Below, piece by piece: positions 19,611 to 27,413 of a stretch of 64,000 nt of DNA. This stretch comes from Limnohabitans sp. DM1. GTDB taxonomy: Bacteria; Pseudomonadota; Gammaproteobacteria; Burkholderiales; Burkholderiaceae_C. The stretch spans positions 1-64,000 of the forward strand of contig NZ_CXOO01000058.1 in NCBI RefSeq assembly GCF_001269385.1, read 5' to 3'. A program made the position numbers and the translations under genes. The notes under the pieces were generated by a model. That model saw only the letters and a list, made by a program, of their open reading frames with translations. It searched no databases and was not told the origin of the DNA. The first letter of the stretch is position 1; each line of letters opens with the position of its first letter.

Positions 19611-20387
19611 ATGCACACCCTGCGCTCCGCCGCCCTGATCCCTTGGGCGCAAACCGACCCGAACCTGAAGGCCCAGGCCACTTTGGCGCTGGACCTGAGC
19701 CTGCCCGTGGGCACGCTCGACAGCCTGAGCGCGCCCTCTGTTGGCCCCGGCCGCGCTGCCCGCCCGCTGCTGGTGCCACACACCCAGCTCAAAGCCAAAT
19801 CCATGGCCACGCCCGAGGGCCGGGCCATGTTGGTGCATTCGATCGCGCACATCGAGCTCAACGCCATCGACCTGGCGCTCGACGTGGTCTGGCGCTTTGC
19901 GGGCATGCCCGAGGCGTTTTATACCGACTGGGTGCGCATTGCCCAGGAAGAGGCCAAGCACTTCAGGCTGCTGCGCCAGCATTTGGTGAGCTTAGGTGTT
20001 GACTACGGCGACTTTCCGGCCCACAACACCTTGTGGGACATGGCCGAACGCACAAAGGACGACATCCTGGCCCGTATCGGCATCGTGCCACGCACCATGG
20101 AAGCGCGGGGCCTGGACGCCTCGCCGGGCGTGAAAAACAAACTGGTCAGTGTGGGTGACCACCGAGCGGGCGAGATTTTGGACATCATTCTGGAAGAAGA
20201 AATTGGCCATGTGGCCGCTGGCAACCGCTGGTACCGCTATCTTTGCGAACAGCGCGGCCTGGACCCGGTGCGCACCTATGCCGAGCTCATCGCGCAATAC
20301 GACGCCCCCAAACTGCGCCCGCCCTTCAACATGGCGGCGCGGCGGCTGGCGGGGTTTGAAGAGGCCGAATTGGCAGCCTTGAGCTGA
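19611..20387 (+). CDS. Ferritin-like DUF455 protein
   Basis: A 258-residue helical protein. Candidate di-iron ligands sit in SIAHIELNAIDLALD, EEAKHFRLL and LEEEIGHVAAG, the E...ExxH pattern of ferritin-like oxidoreductases, followed by the conserved GNRWYRYLCEQRGLDP. The reaction is unknown; distant relation to MiaE-type hydroxylases is possible. The ATG at 19611 has no clear Shine-Dalgarno, but upstream in-frame sequence is not conserved. It is convergent with xerD, with four bases between stops. Confidence 0.8.
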   Translation: MHTLRSAALIPWAQTDPNLKAQATLALDLSLPVGTLDSLSAPSVGPGRAARPLLVPHTQLKAKSMATPEGRAMLVHSIAHIELNAIDLALDVVWRFAGMPEAFYTDWVRIAQEEAKHFRLLRQHLVSLGVDYGDFPAHNTLWDMAERTKDDILARIGIVPRTMEARGLDASPGVKNKLVSVGDHRAGEILDIILEEEIGHVAAGNRWYRYLCEQRGLDPVRTYAELIAQYDAPKLRPPFNMAARRLAGFEEAELAALS

Positions 20388-20390
20388 ACC

Positions 20391-21299
20391 TCACCCCCTG
20401 GGGTGATGCTGAGCATGCAAGGTCTTGAGCCGCTCACGCGCCACATGGGTGTAGATGGTGGTGGTCGAGATGTCGGCGTGACCCAACAGCATTTGCACCG
20501 CGCGCAAATCGGCCCCGTGGTTGAGCAAATGCGTGGCAAAGGCGTGGCGCAAGGTGTGCGGCGACAGCGGCGAGGTAATGCCTGCCTCGATGGCGTAGCG
20601 CTTGACCAGGTTCCAGAACATGACGCGCGACATGGCCGTGCCGGGTTTAGGGCCGCTGGTGGTGATGAACAGGTCTTCCGTCTGGCGTCGGCCTAGCAAT
20701 GCAGGTCGGGCCTGGCCGATGTAGCGCTGCAACCATTCACGCGCCTCTTCGCCAAAAGGCACCAGGCGCTCTTTGCTGCCCTTGCCCGTGATGCGCAGCA
20801 CACCCTCGTTGAGCGATACATGCAGCGTCTTGAGCCCCACCAACTCGCTCACGCGCAGGCCACTGGCATACATCAGCTCCAGCATGGCGCGATCTCGCAA
20901 GCCCAGATCGGTGGCCAAATCCGGTGCACGCAACAAGGCGTCCACTTGCGCCTCACCCAAAGTCTTGGGCACCCGCAAAGCCTGTTTGGCAGCCAGCAGG
21001 CGCAGCGTCGGGTCTTGCAACATCAGGCGTTCGCGCAAGGCCCAGCGGAAATAGCGTTTGAACACCGTCAGCCGCCGATTGGCCGAAGTGGCCTTGGTCT
21101 GGCCATGGCGCTCGGCAAAATAAGCTTGCAGATGGTGCTCTTGCGTATCGTCGAGTGCCAGTCGGTGCTGCACAAACAACCAAGTGGCAAAAAGCCCCAG
21201 ATCCCGGCGGTAAGCCGCCAAAGTGTTGGCGGCCAGACCATCCTCCAGCCAGAGGGCGTCTGCAAAGCGGTCAATCACCCCCAGGCTGGCTGCGTGCAT
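20391..21299 (-). CDS. xerD: Tyrosine recombinase XerD
   Basis: A 302-residue site-specific recombinase that resolves chromosome dimers at dif with XerC. The N-terminal SAM-like core-binding domain precedes the catalytic domain, which has the first arginine in ASGLRVSELVGL, GKGSKERLVP, HTLRHAFATHLL, LGHADISTTTIYTHV (histidine and nucleophilic tyrosine). The ATG at 21299 overlaps the tctC stop by one base; a TTG at 21302 also fits. XerD rather than XerC is inferred from LGHADISTTTIYTHVAR and overall sequence. Confidence 0.9.
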   Translation of the reverse strand: MHAASLGVIDRFADALWLEDGLAANTLAAYRRDLGLFATWLFVQHRLALDDTQEHHLQAYFAERHGQTKATSANRRLTVFKRYFRWALRERLMLQDPTLRLLAAKQALRVPKTLGEAQVDALLRAPDLATDLGLRDRAMLELMYASGLRVSELVGLKTLHVSLNEGVLRITGKGSKERLVPFGEEAREWLQRYIGQARPALLGRRQTEDLFITTSGPKPGTAMSRVMFWNLVKRYAIEAGITSPLSPHTLRHAFATHLLNHGADLRAVQMLLGHADISTTTIYTHVARERLKTLHAQHHPRG

Positions 21300-22273
21300 C
21301 AATCGAGCTTGAGTTTTTGCTGTTCAACGACTTTCTTGTAGACCTCAAACTCTGCCTTGATTTGGACCGTGAACTCTTCAGGCGTATTGGCGATCACCAA
21401 AGAGCCGGTGTCGTTGATGCGCTTGACGACAGCAGGATCTTGCAGGGCTTTTTTCACGCCAGCGCTGACCTTATCCACCACCTCTTTGGGCAAGTTTTTG
21501 GGGCCCAAGATGCCGTAATAAGCCATGCGGTTGACCGGCTCCAAGCCAATTTCCTTGAAAGTCGGCACATTGGGCAACTGGGGCAAGCGCTGAGGCGCAG
21601 CCACCACGATCGGCACCAACTTGCCGGTTTGGATGAAAGGCAATGCCGAGGGCAGGTTGTCAAAAATGATGGGTACCTGACCGGCCACGGTGTCGTTCAG
21701 GGCAGGGCCTGCGCCACGGTAAGGGATGTGGGTGATGAAAACGCCCGACAAACTCTTCCACAACTCGGTTTGCAAGTGGCCGATACCACCCGTGCCCGAA
21801 GAAGCGTAGGAATATTTGCCGGGATTTTTCTTCAATTCAGCCACAAAACCGGCGTAATCCTTGGCCGGAAAACTGGGGTGCACCGCAATCACATTGGGCG
21901 TCGCCGCAATATTGATGATGGGCGTGAAGTCGGTCAGGACGTTGTACGGAATTTTGGGGTTGATGGCCGGATTGGCCGCGGTGGTGGACACCGTGGCCAT
22001 GCCCAGTGAATAACCATCGGGGGCTGCTTTGGCTGTCTCATTAGCACCCACGACGCCACCGCCACCCGCCTTGTTTTCAACGATCACGGACTGCCCCAGG
22101 GCTTTGGCCAGGGGCTCGGAAATCACCCGAGCCACGATGTCGGTGGTGCCGCCTGGCGCAAAAGGCACCTGCAACTTGATCACTCGATTGGGATAGGCTT
22201 GCGCCCATACAGAGCCACTGGCCACAGCCGATGCAGCCAAAGCGGCCACCGAAATCCATTCACGACGTTTCAT
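21299..22273 (-). CDS. Bug/TctC-family solute-binding protein
   Basis: A 324-residue periplasmic protein with a signal peptide ([20 protein letters not shown]...WAQA). The mature domain has the family signatures [30 protein letters not shown] and [19 protein letters not shown]. Bug proteins bind small carboxylates. No TctAB permease is nearby, which is usual for the many orphan copies in Burkholderiales, so the ligand and transporter are unknown. The gene precedes xerD on the same strand with a one-base overlap. Confidence 0.92.
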   Translation of the reverse strand: MKRREWISVAALAASAVASGSVWAQAYPNRVIKLQVPFAPGGTTDIVARVISEPLAKALGQSVIVENKAGGGGVVGANETAKAAPDGYSLGMATVSTTAANPAINPKIPYNVLTDFTPIINIAATPNVIAVHPSFPAKDYAGFVAELKKNPGKYSYASSGTGGIGHLQTELWKSLSGVFITHIPYRGAGPALNDTVAGQVPIIFDNLPSALPFIQTGKLVPIVVAAPQRLPQLPNVPTFKEIGLEPVNRMAYYGILGPKNLPKEVVDKVSAGVKKALQDPAVVKRINDTGSLVIANTPEEFTVQIKAEFEVYKKVVEQQKLKLD

Positions 22274-22428
22274 TGACAGATACTCCTAAAACAATCCTTG
22301 ATCATAGGCAATAAATCAACCTATCCATCAAGGGGAAACCCACAAAACCATCAAAACACACACTTGAACGTGCACCCAAGCGACAGCCAGCGCAGACCAG
22401 GGCGAACACCGGCGGTTATCCTATCGCC

Positions 22429-23334
22429 GTGAACTTTGCACAACTTCTCTTTCCAGACTTTTCCCTCATTTTGTGCGGCTATCTGATTTGCCGCTTCACG
22501 GCGCTCAACCGGCCGCTGTGGCAACAGGTCGAAACACTGGTCTATTTCCTGCTCTTTCCGGTGCTGCTGTTTCACTCCATCTTGAAACGCCCCATAGATG
22601 TGAACGCAGCTTCCAGCCTGATGGGTGCAGGCGTTTGCTTGGGGCTGTGTGCGATTGCCCTGTCCTACAGCCTGCCTTTCTGGCCCATTTTGGGTAAACG
22701 GCTGGACAAGCGCGACCACGCCGCCAGTGCGCAAGTGGCCTTTCGCTTCAACTCCTTCATCGCCCTGGCACTGGCCGACCGGCTGGCGGGGCCGGATGGC
22801 CTGTTGATGATTTCCATGCTCATTGGCGTTTGCGTGCCGCTGTTCAATGTGGCTGCGGTCTGGCCCATGGCTCGGCATGCCAATTCAGGATTTCTCAAAG
22901 AACTGATACGCAACCCCTTGATCATGGCCACCTGCTCGGGACTGTTGGGCAATTTGCTGGGCTTTCGCATTCCCGATTGGCTGGACCCCACCATCAGCCG
23001 CATCGGCGCGGCCTCTTTGGCGCTGGGCCTGATGGCTGCAGGCGCGGGCATGCAATTGGGCACCCTGCGCCAAGGCAAGCTGCTGGGCCTGAGCGTGCTG
23101 AGCATCAAACACCTGCTGCTGCCCATAGGGGCGCTGGGCATGTCGCACCTTTTCCTGCTCAATCCGTCTCAGACCACTGTTTTACTGGCCTTTTCTGCCT
23201 TGCCCACAGCATCGACTTGCTATGTGCTGGCCGCCCGCATGGGCTACAACGGACCTTATGTGGCCGGGCTGGTCACACTGTCCACACTGGCAGGCATGCT
23301 GAGCTTGCCCTTTGCTTTAGGTGTTTTGCGTTGA
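22429..23334 (+). CDS. AEC-family transporter
   Basis: A 301-residue membrane protein of the auxin efflux carrier/malonate-permease fold, with about ten helices in two halves. Segments such as ETLVYFLLFPVLLFHSIL, GAASLALGLMAAGAGM and FSALPTASTCYVLAARMG are typical. The substrate is unknown. It starts with GTG, upstream of which is a gap of about 155 bases shared with divergent tctC. Its stop codon lies inside the first unit of a heptamer array (GCGTTGA), so the repeat fixes the last codons. Confidence 0.85.
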   Translation: MNFAQLLFPDFSLILCGYLICRFTALNRPLWQQVETLVYFLLFPVLLFHSILKRPIDVNAASSLMGAGVCLGLCAIALSYSLPFWPILGKRLDKRDHAASAQVAFRFNSFIALALADRLAGPDGLLMISMLIGVCVPLFNVAAVWPMARHANSGFLKELIRNPLIMATCSGLLGNLLGFRIPDWLDPTISRIGAASLALGLMAAGAGMQLGTLRQGKLLGLSVLSIKHLLLPIGALGMSHLFLLNPSQTTVLLAFSALPTASTCYVLAARMGYNGPYVAGLVTLSTLAGMLSLPFALGVLR

Positions 23335-23418
23335 GCGTTGAGCGTTGAGCGTTGAGCGTTGGGCGTTGGGCGTTGGGCGTTGGGCGTTGGGCGTTGGGCG
23401 TTGAGCGTTGAGCGTTGA
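23328..23418. repeat. Heptamer tandem array (13 copies)
   Basis: Thirteen uninterrupted 7-base units: four GCGTTGA, six GCGTTGG, three GCGTTGA. The first unit contains the TGA stop of the AEC gene. The same unit makes the left arm of the array at 10620-10795. Confidence 0.95.
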
Positions 23419-23480
23419 GTGATCGAGCAACTGACTTTGCAGAACGCAAGTTTCAGCTGCAACTTGGGCTGAAGGACTTC

Positions 23481-23520
23481 AGGCACATGTCGGGGCTGAA
23501 GCCAACGACCTACAAAAAAC
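23481..23520. repeat. Partial class A-like repeat
   Basis: ATGTCGGGGCTGAAGCCAACG followed by ACCTAC matches a variant half-unit also seen at about 27374-27400 and 29656-29690. It lies in the gap between the AEC gene (plus) and queG (minus). Confidence 0.5.
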
Positions 23521-23626
23521 CACACGCCTTGCCTTGCAGATCGGCAACTTCAACTCCGACATTGCGGGCTTAGCCGCAAACCTCGTTCAGATGCTCAAGC
23601 CGCCAATCTCGGGATTGATCTTTGCA

Positions 23627-24727
23627 TCAAACCTTGGCCAGAGACCAAGCTACTTGCTCTTGCACCACCGGGTCGGGATGCGCCGCATGTGTGGTCAGGG
23701 CTTGTTGCAAAGCCAGTCGGTCCTCTGTGTTCATGCCCATCGACGCCAATGCATTGCCCGCCGCCAGCGCCAGGTTGCGCAGCCAGCGGGCATGGCCAAT
23801 GCGGCGGATGGCGCTGCCTTCGGTGCGGCGCAGGAACTCGGCTTCGTCCCAACGCATGAGGGAAACGATGCTCGAAGCCTGCAGGCCATCCCGGGGCTGC
23901 CAGTCGGGCAAGGCGCTGACTTGTGCAAACTTGTTCCAGGGGCAGGCCAGCTGGCAGTCATCGCAACCATAAATGCGGTTGCCGATCAGCGGGCGCAGCG
24001 CTTCATCAATCGGCCCGGCATGCTCGATCGTCAGATAAGAAATGCAGCGCCGTGCATCCAGCCGGTAGGGGCCAACGATGGCCTGCGTGGGGCACAAGTC
24101 CATGCAGGCGGTGCATTGGCCGCAATGTGCAGACACCGCTGGCGTTTCAGGCAGCGCAAAGTCCACAAACAACTCGCCCAGAAAGAACATCGACCCCGCC
24201 TCGCGGCTCAGCACCAAGGTGTGTTTGCCGCGCCAGCCCAGCCCGCTGCGACTGGCCAGCTCGGCCTCCAGCACGGGGGCCGAGTCGGTGAACACACGGT
24301 GTCCAAACGGGCCTATCGCCTCAGCAATGCGGTCTTGCAGCTTTTGCAAACGTCTGCGCAAAACCTTGTGGTAATCGCGCCCCCGGGCATAGAGCGACAC
24401 CACCGCTTCACCGGGCTGCAGGCTGCGCTCAGTTTCGCGGGCCAGCCAGTTGGGCGGCGTGCCTTCGGGCAGGTAATCCATGCGGGCCGTGATCACGCTC
24501 ACCGTGCCCGGCACCAGCTCGGTGGGGCGCGCGCGCTTCATGCCGTGACTGGCCATATAGCCCATGCTGCCGTGAAAACCGGCGGCCAGCCAGGCCTGTA
24601 ACCCGGGCTCTGCAGAGGACAAATCGATACCCGTCACGCCAATTTGGGACAATCCCAGCTCACGCGCCCAGATCTGGATCTGGGGCCACAGTTCAAGAAG
24701 GTCGATTTGAATACGTTGAGCAGTCAC
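23627..24727 (-). CDS. queG: Epoxyqueuosine reductase
   Basis: A 366-residue cobalamin- and Fe-S-dependent enzyme that reduces epoxyqueuosine to queuosine in tRNA wobble positions. Two 4Fe-4S clusters are visible: CGQCTACMDLCPTQAI and CDDCQLACPWNKF. The N-terminal domain has LGLSQIGVTGIDLS and ARGRDYHKVLRRRL; the C terminus has HEAT-like helices (IGHARWLRNLALAAGNAL). The start is GTG at 24727. Its first 21 bases overlap the divergent tsaE start proposed here. Confidence 0.94.
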   Translation of the reverse strand: MTAQRIQIDLLELWPQIQIWARELGLSQIGVTGIDLSSAEPGLQAWLAAGFHGSMGYMASHGMKRARPTELVPGTVSVITARMDYLPEGTPPNWLARETERSLQPGEAVVSLYARGRDYHKVLRRRLQKLQDRIAEAIGPFGHRVFTDSAPVLEAELASRSGLGWRGKHTLVLSREAGSMFFLGELFVDFALPETPAVSAHCGQCTACMDLCPTQAIVGPYRLDARRCISYLTIEHAGPIDEALRPLIGNRIYGCDDCQLACPWNKFAQVSALPDWQPRDGLQASSIVSLMRWDEAEFLRRTEGSAIRRIGHARWLRNLALAAGNALASMGMNTEDRLALQQALTTHAAHPDPVVQEQVAWSLAKV

Positions 24728-25318
24728 ACGCCGATTGTAGGAAGCCCCGGCTCCCCTGCCCTCACTCCCGACTCAGCCCTTGCCCCCCATTCGGCGCAGA
24801 CGCTGGTTTGGGATGGCATTTGGCCGGATGAAGCCGCCACACAGGCCTTTGCCACTGCGCTGGCCGCTGCCCTGCCCGGCTGGCCGGGTGGGCGCGATGC
24901 CCGCATCGAATTGCGCGGCAACCTGGGCGCGGGCAAAACCACGCTGGTGCGCCACCTTTTGCGCGCCGCCGGGGTGCAAGGCCGCATCAAAAGCCCGACC
25001 TATGCCGTGGTCGAACCCCACCAGGCGGGCTCGGGCGAGAGTACCTGGCCGATCTGGCATTTTGATTTTTACCGCTTCAACGACCCCCAAGAATGGGAAG
25101 ACGCGGGTTTTCGGGACATCTTTGCCGGGCCGGGCCTCAAGCTCATGGAATGGCCCGACAAAGTGGCCGGACAACTGCCCCCCGCCGACTGGGTGATTGG
25201 CCTGGAGGCCATCAACGAAGACAGCCGCCGCGTGCACATCAGCGCCCAAACGCCGCAGGGTCAAACTTGGCTGAAGGCCTGGATGGCCTCAGCCCCCGGG
25301 GCTTGCCATGCCGATTGA
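24707..25318 (+). CDS. tsaE: tRNA threonylcarbamoyladenosine biosynthesis ATPase TsaE
   Basis: A P-loop ATPase that energises threonylcarbamoyl transfer to A37 of ANN-decoding tRNAs with TsaB and TsaD. Walker A is GNLGAGKTTL (near residue 71), then SPTYAVVEPH, HFDFYRFNDPQEWEDAGF and LMEWPDKV. No ATG precedes the conserved core. The best start is TTG at 24707, with AGAAGG five bases upstream, giving 203 residues (longer than the usual 150-170). That start overlaps queG on the opposite strand. A TTG at 24716 is the alternative. Confidence 0.88.
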   Translation: MNTLSSHTPIVGSPGSPALTPDSALAPHSAQTLVWDGIWPDEAATQAFATALAAALPGWPGGRDARIELRGNLGAGKTTLVRHLLRAAGVQGRIKSPTYAVVEPHQAGSGESTWPIWHFDFYRFNDPQEWEDAGFRDIFAGPGLKLMEWPDKVAGQLPPADWVIGLEAINEDSRRVHISAQTPQGQTWLKAWMASAPGACHAD

Positions 25319-26735
25319 CCGTCGCCAACTCCTGCAAACCGGGCTCGTGGTGCTGAGCCTGGGGGTCTCGCACTTGGCGCGGGGCGCCAGCATGCTGGCC
25401 GTGCGCATTTGGCCAGCGCCCGACTACAGCCGCGTCACCCTTGAATCAGACACGGCGCTCAAAACCCGGCAAACCTTCATCCAGTCGCCTCCCCGGCTCG
25501 CGGTCGACATTGAAGACATGGAACTCAATGCCGCCTTGCGCGAACTGGTGGGCAAAGTGCAGGCCTCAGACCCCAACATCGCAGGCATTCGCGTGGGCCA
25601 GTTCAGCCCTGGCGTGGTGCGGCTGGTGATCGACCTCAAGCGCCCCATCGCTCCCCAGGTGTTCACCTTGCAGCCGGTGGCCAACTATGCGCACCGGCTG
25701 GTGCTCGACCTGTACCCCAGCCAAGCTGTTGACCCGCTGGAGCAACTCATCCAGGAGCGCGTCATGGCCAAGGCCGAGCCAGCTCCTGCGCCCTCTGCAG
25801 CAGGCCAACTGCCCACGCCTTCGCCGCTGAATGACCCTTTGGGCGAATTGATCGCTCGTCAAGGCCTGCCTGCCGCCGTGCCCACTGCGCCCTCAACGCC
25901 GTCTGCGCCCCCTTTGCTCACGCCCTCCACCCGCAGGCAAGGCTTCGAGCTCCCCGGCGCCGAGATGGACAGCCCCAACCACCCTCCCAGAGCGGCCACG
26001 GGCAAGTCCACCGACCGGCTCATCGTGATTGCCCTGGACCCCGGTCACGGCGGTGAAGACCCAGGTGCCGTGGGGCCTGGCGGCACGCGGGAAAAAGACG
26101 TGGTGCTCAAAATCGCCAAACTGCTGCGTGACCGCATCAACGCCAGCAGCGTCAATGGCAGTCCCATGCGGGCATTCTTGACGCGCGATGCCGACTTTTT
26201 TGTGCCCCTGCATGTGCGGGTGCAAAAGGCCCGCCGTGTGCAAGCCGATTTGTTTGTCAGCATCCACGCCGATGCGTTTTTCACACCCCAGGCCAGCGGC
26301 GCCAGCGTGTTCGCGCTCAGCCAAGGCGCAGCTTCGAGCAGCGCTGCCCGCTGGATGGCGCAAAAGGAAAACAAAGCCGACTTGATCGGTGGCCTCAATC
26401 TTGGGGCTCAAGACGCGCAAGTGCAGCGCGCCATGCTGGACATGAGCACGGCCGCGCAAATCAAGGACAGCCTGCAATTGGGCGGCAGCTTGTTGCGCGA
26501 AATTGGCGGCGTGGGCCGCCTGCACAAGCCCCGGGTCGAACAAGCCGGTTTTGCGGTGCTCAAAGCCCCCGACATCCCCAGCGTGCTGGTCGAAACCGCC
26601 TTCATCAGCAATCCGCAAGAAGAAGAAAAACTGCGCAGCGACGCCTACCAGCAACAACTGACCGATGCGCTGCTGCGCGGCATCGTGCATTACTTCTCAC
26701 GCAACCCGCCGCTGGCGCGCAACCGGGCCATGTGA
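25308..26735 (+). CDS. amiC: N-acetylmuramoyl-L-alanine amidase AmiC-like
   Basis: A 475-residue periplasmic amidase that splits septal peptidoglycan during daughter cell separation. The N terminus MPIDRRQLLQTGLVVLSLG looks like a Tat-type leader. Residues about 28-135 form an AMIN domain, followed by a Pro/Ala-rich linker and an Amidase_3 domain (about 240-470) with zinc residues in ALDPGHGGEDPGA, VSIHADAF and LVETAFISNPQEE. It overlaps tsaE by 11 bases; the tsaE-amiC pair is common. A strong terminator follows. Confidence 0.93.
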   Translation: MPIDRRQLLQTGLVVLSLGVSHLARGASMLAVRIWPAPDYSRVTLESDTALKTRQTFIQSPPRLAVDIEDMELNAALRELVGKVQASDPNIAGIRVGQFSPGVVRLVIDLKRPIAPQVFTLQPVANYAHRLVLDLYPSQAVDPLEQLIQERVMAKAEPAPAPSAAGQLPTPSPLNDPLGELIARQGLPAAVPTAPSTPSAPPLLTPSTRRQGFELPGAEMDSPNHPPRAATGKSTDRLIVIALDPGHGGEDPGAVGPGGTREKDVVLKIAKLLRDRINASSVNGSPMRAFLTRDADFFVPLHVRVQKARRVQADLFVSIHADAFFTPQASGASVFALSQGAASSSAARWMAQKENKADLIGGLNLGAQDAQVQRAMLDMSTAAQIKDSLQLGGSLLREIGGVGRLHKPRVEQAGFAVLKAPDIPSVLVETAFISNPQEEEKLRSDAYQQQLTDALLRGIVHYFSRNPPLARNRAM

Positions 26736-26748
26736 GGCCTACCCATGG

Positions 26749-26772
26749 GGGCCAAGCGCCCCCTTTTTTTCG
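26749..26772 (+). terminator. Rho-independent terminator after amiC
   Basis: A 6-bp GGGGGC/GCCCCC stem with a five-base loop is followed by seven Ts, 14 bases after the amiC stop. Confidence 0.88.
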
Positions 26773-26793
26773 TCTACCTTTTTTCTTCGACCC

Positions 26794-27291
26794 TTATCTG
26801 CGCCCACTGCCCGGTTTGGCGAAATCGGCATCCACCCAAGCTTGTGCGGTCTGGCGGTTGAGCTTGAAACCGGCATCGACCTTGACCTCGGCCAGCGCGT
26901 CGCCCCCTTCGTCCTGCGCACTCAACAGGGCATAGGGGTTGTCCTCGTCCGGCACGATGTCCAGCAGCACCGTCACGCGGCCCTGCCCTTGACCGTTGAC
27001 GATCACCGACTGGTGCAGCGTGGCGTGCAATTGCTGCTCACTGCGGCGCACAAACTCGCTGGCGGTTTTGACCAAGGTGATGAAGGCCGAGCCATCCAGC
27101 GGCTTGGGGTTCTTTTTGTCGCGGCCCATGGTCCAAGGCCCCACCAGTGCGGGCTCGGACTCACCGGTTTTGAACATGGCCACCGCCCAGCCGTCGTCAT
27201 CGTCGTTCTTGATGACCTGGGCGGTCCATTGCTCGTTTTGCCAGAAACGGGGTTCTTGAATCAGGGGGGAGTCTTGCGTGTCTTCGGTCAT
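26794..27291 (-). CDS. Conserved hypothetical protein
   Basis: A 165-residue acidic, probably cytoplasmic protein starting MTEDTQDSPLIQEPRFWQNE. It has WTAQVIKNDDDDGWAVAMF and VGPWTMGRDKKNPKPLDG, segments I associate with uncharacterised betaproteobacterial proteins. No signal peptide, membrane helix or catalytic motif is seen. A longer frame from 27324 adds 11 residues. It is convergent with amiC. The coding potential is well supported by length and composition, but the function is unknown. Confidence 0.7.
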   Translation of the reverse strand: MTEDTQDSPLIQEPRFWQNEQWTAQVIKNDDDDGWAVAMFKTGESEPALVGPWTMGRDKKNPKPLDGSAFITLVKTASEFVRRSEQQLHATLHQSVIVNGQGQGRVTVLLDIVPDEDNPYALLSAQDEGGDALAEVKVDAGFKLNRQTAQAWVDADFAKPGSGRR

Positions 27292-27373
27292 GTTGAAAAG
27301 GCCATTGAAATCATGTTCGATCATGCCTCAAGGCGTCCCAGAGGGTCGGCATCTGTGGGATTGGCGCAGGTCG

Positions 27374-27400
27374 CATGTCGGGGCTGAAGCCGCCGCCCTT
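27374..27400. repeat. Partial class A-like repeat
   Basis: ATGTCGGGGCTGAAGCCGCCG is the same variant half-unit as at 23487. It lies between recQ-like and the hypothetical gene. Confidence 0.4.
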
Positions 27401-27413
27401 CCGGATACAGCCA

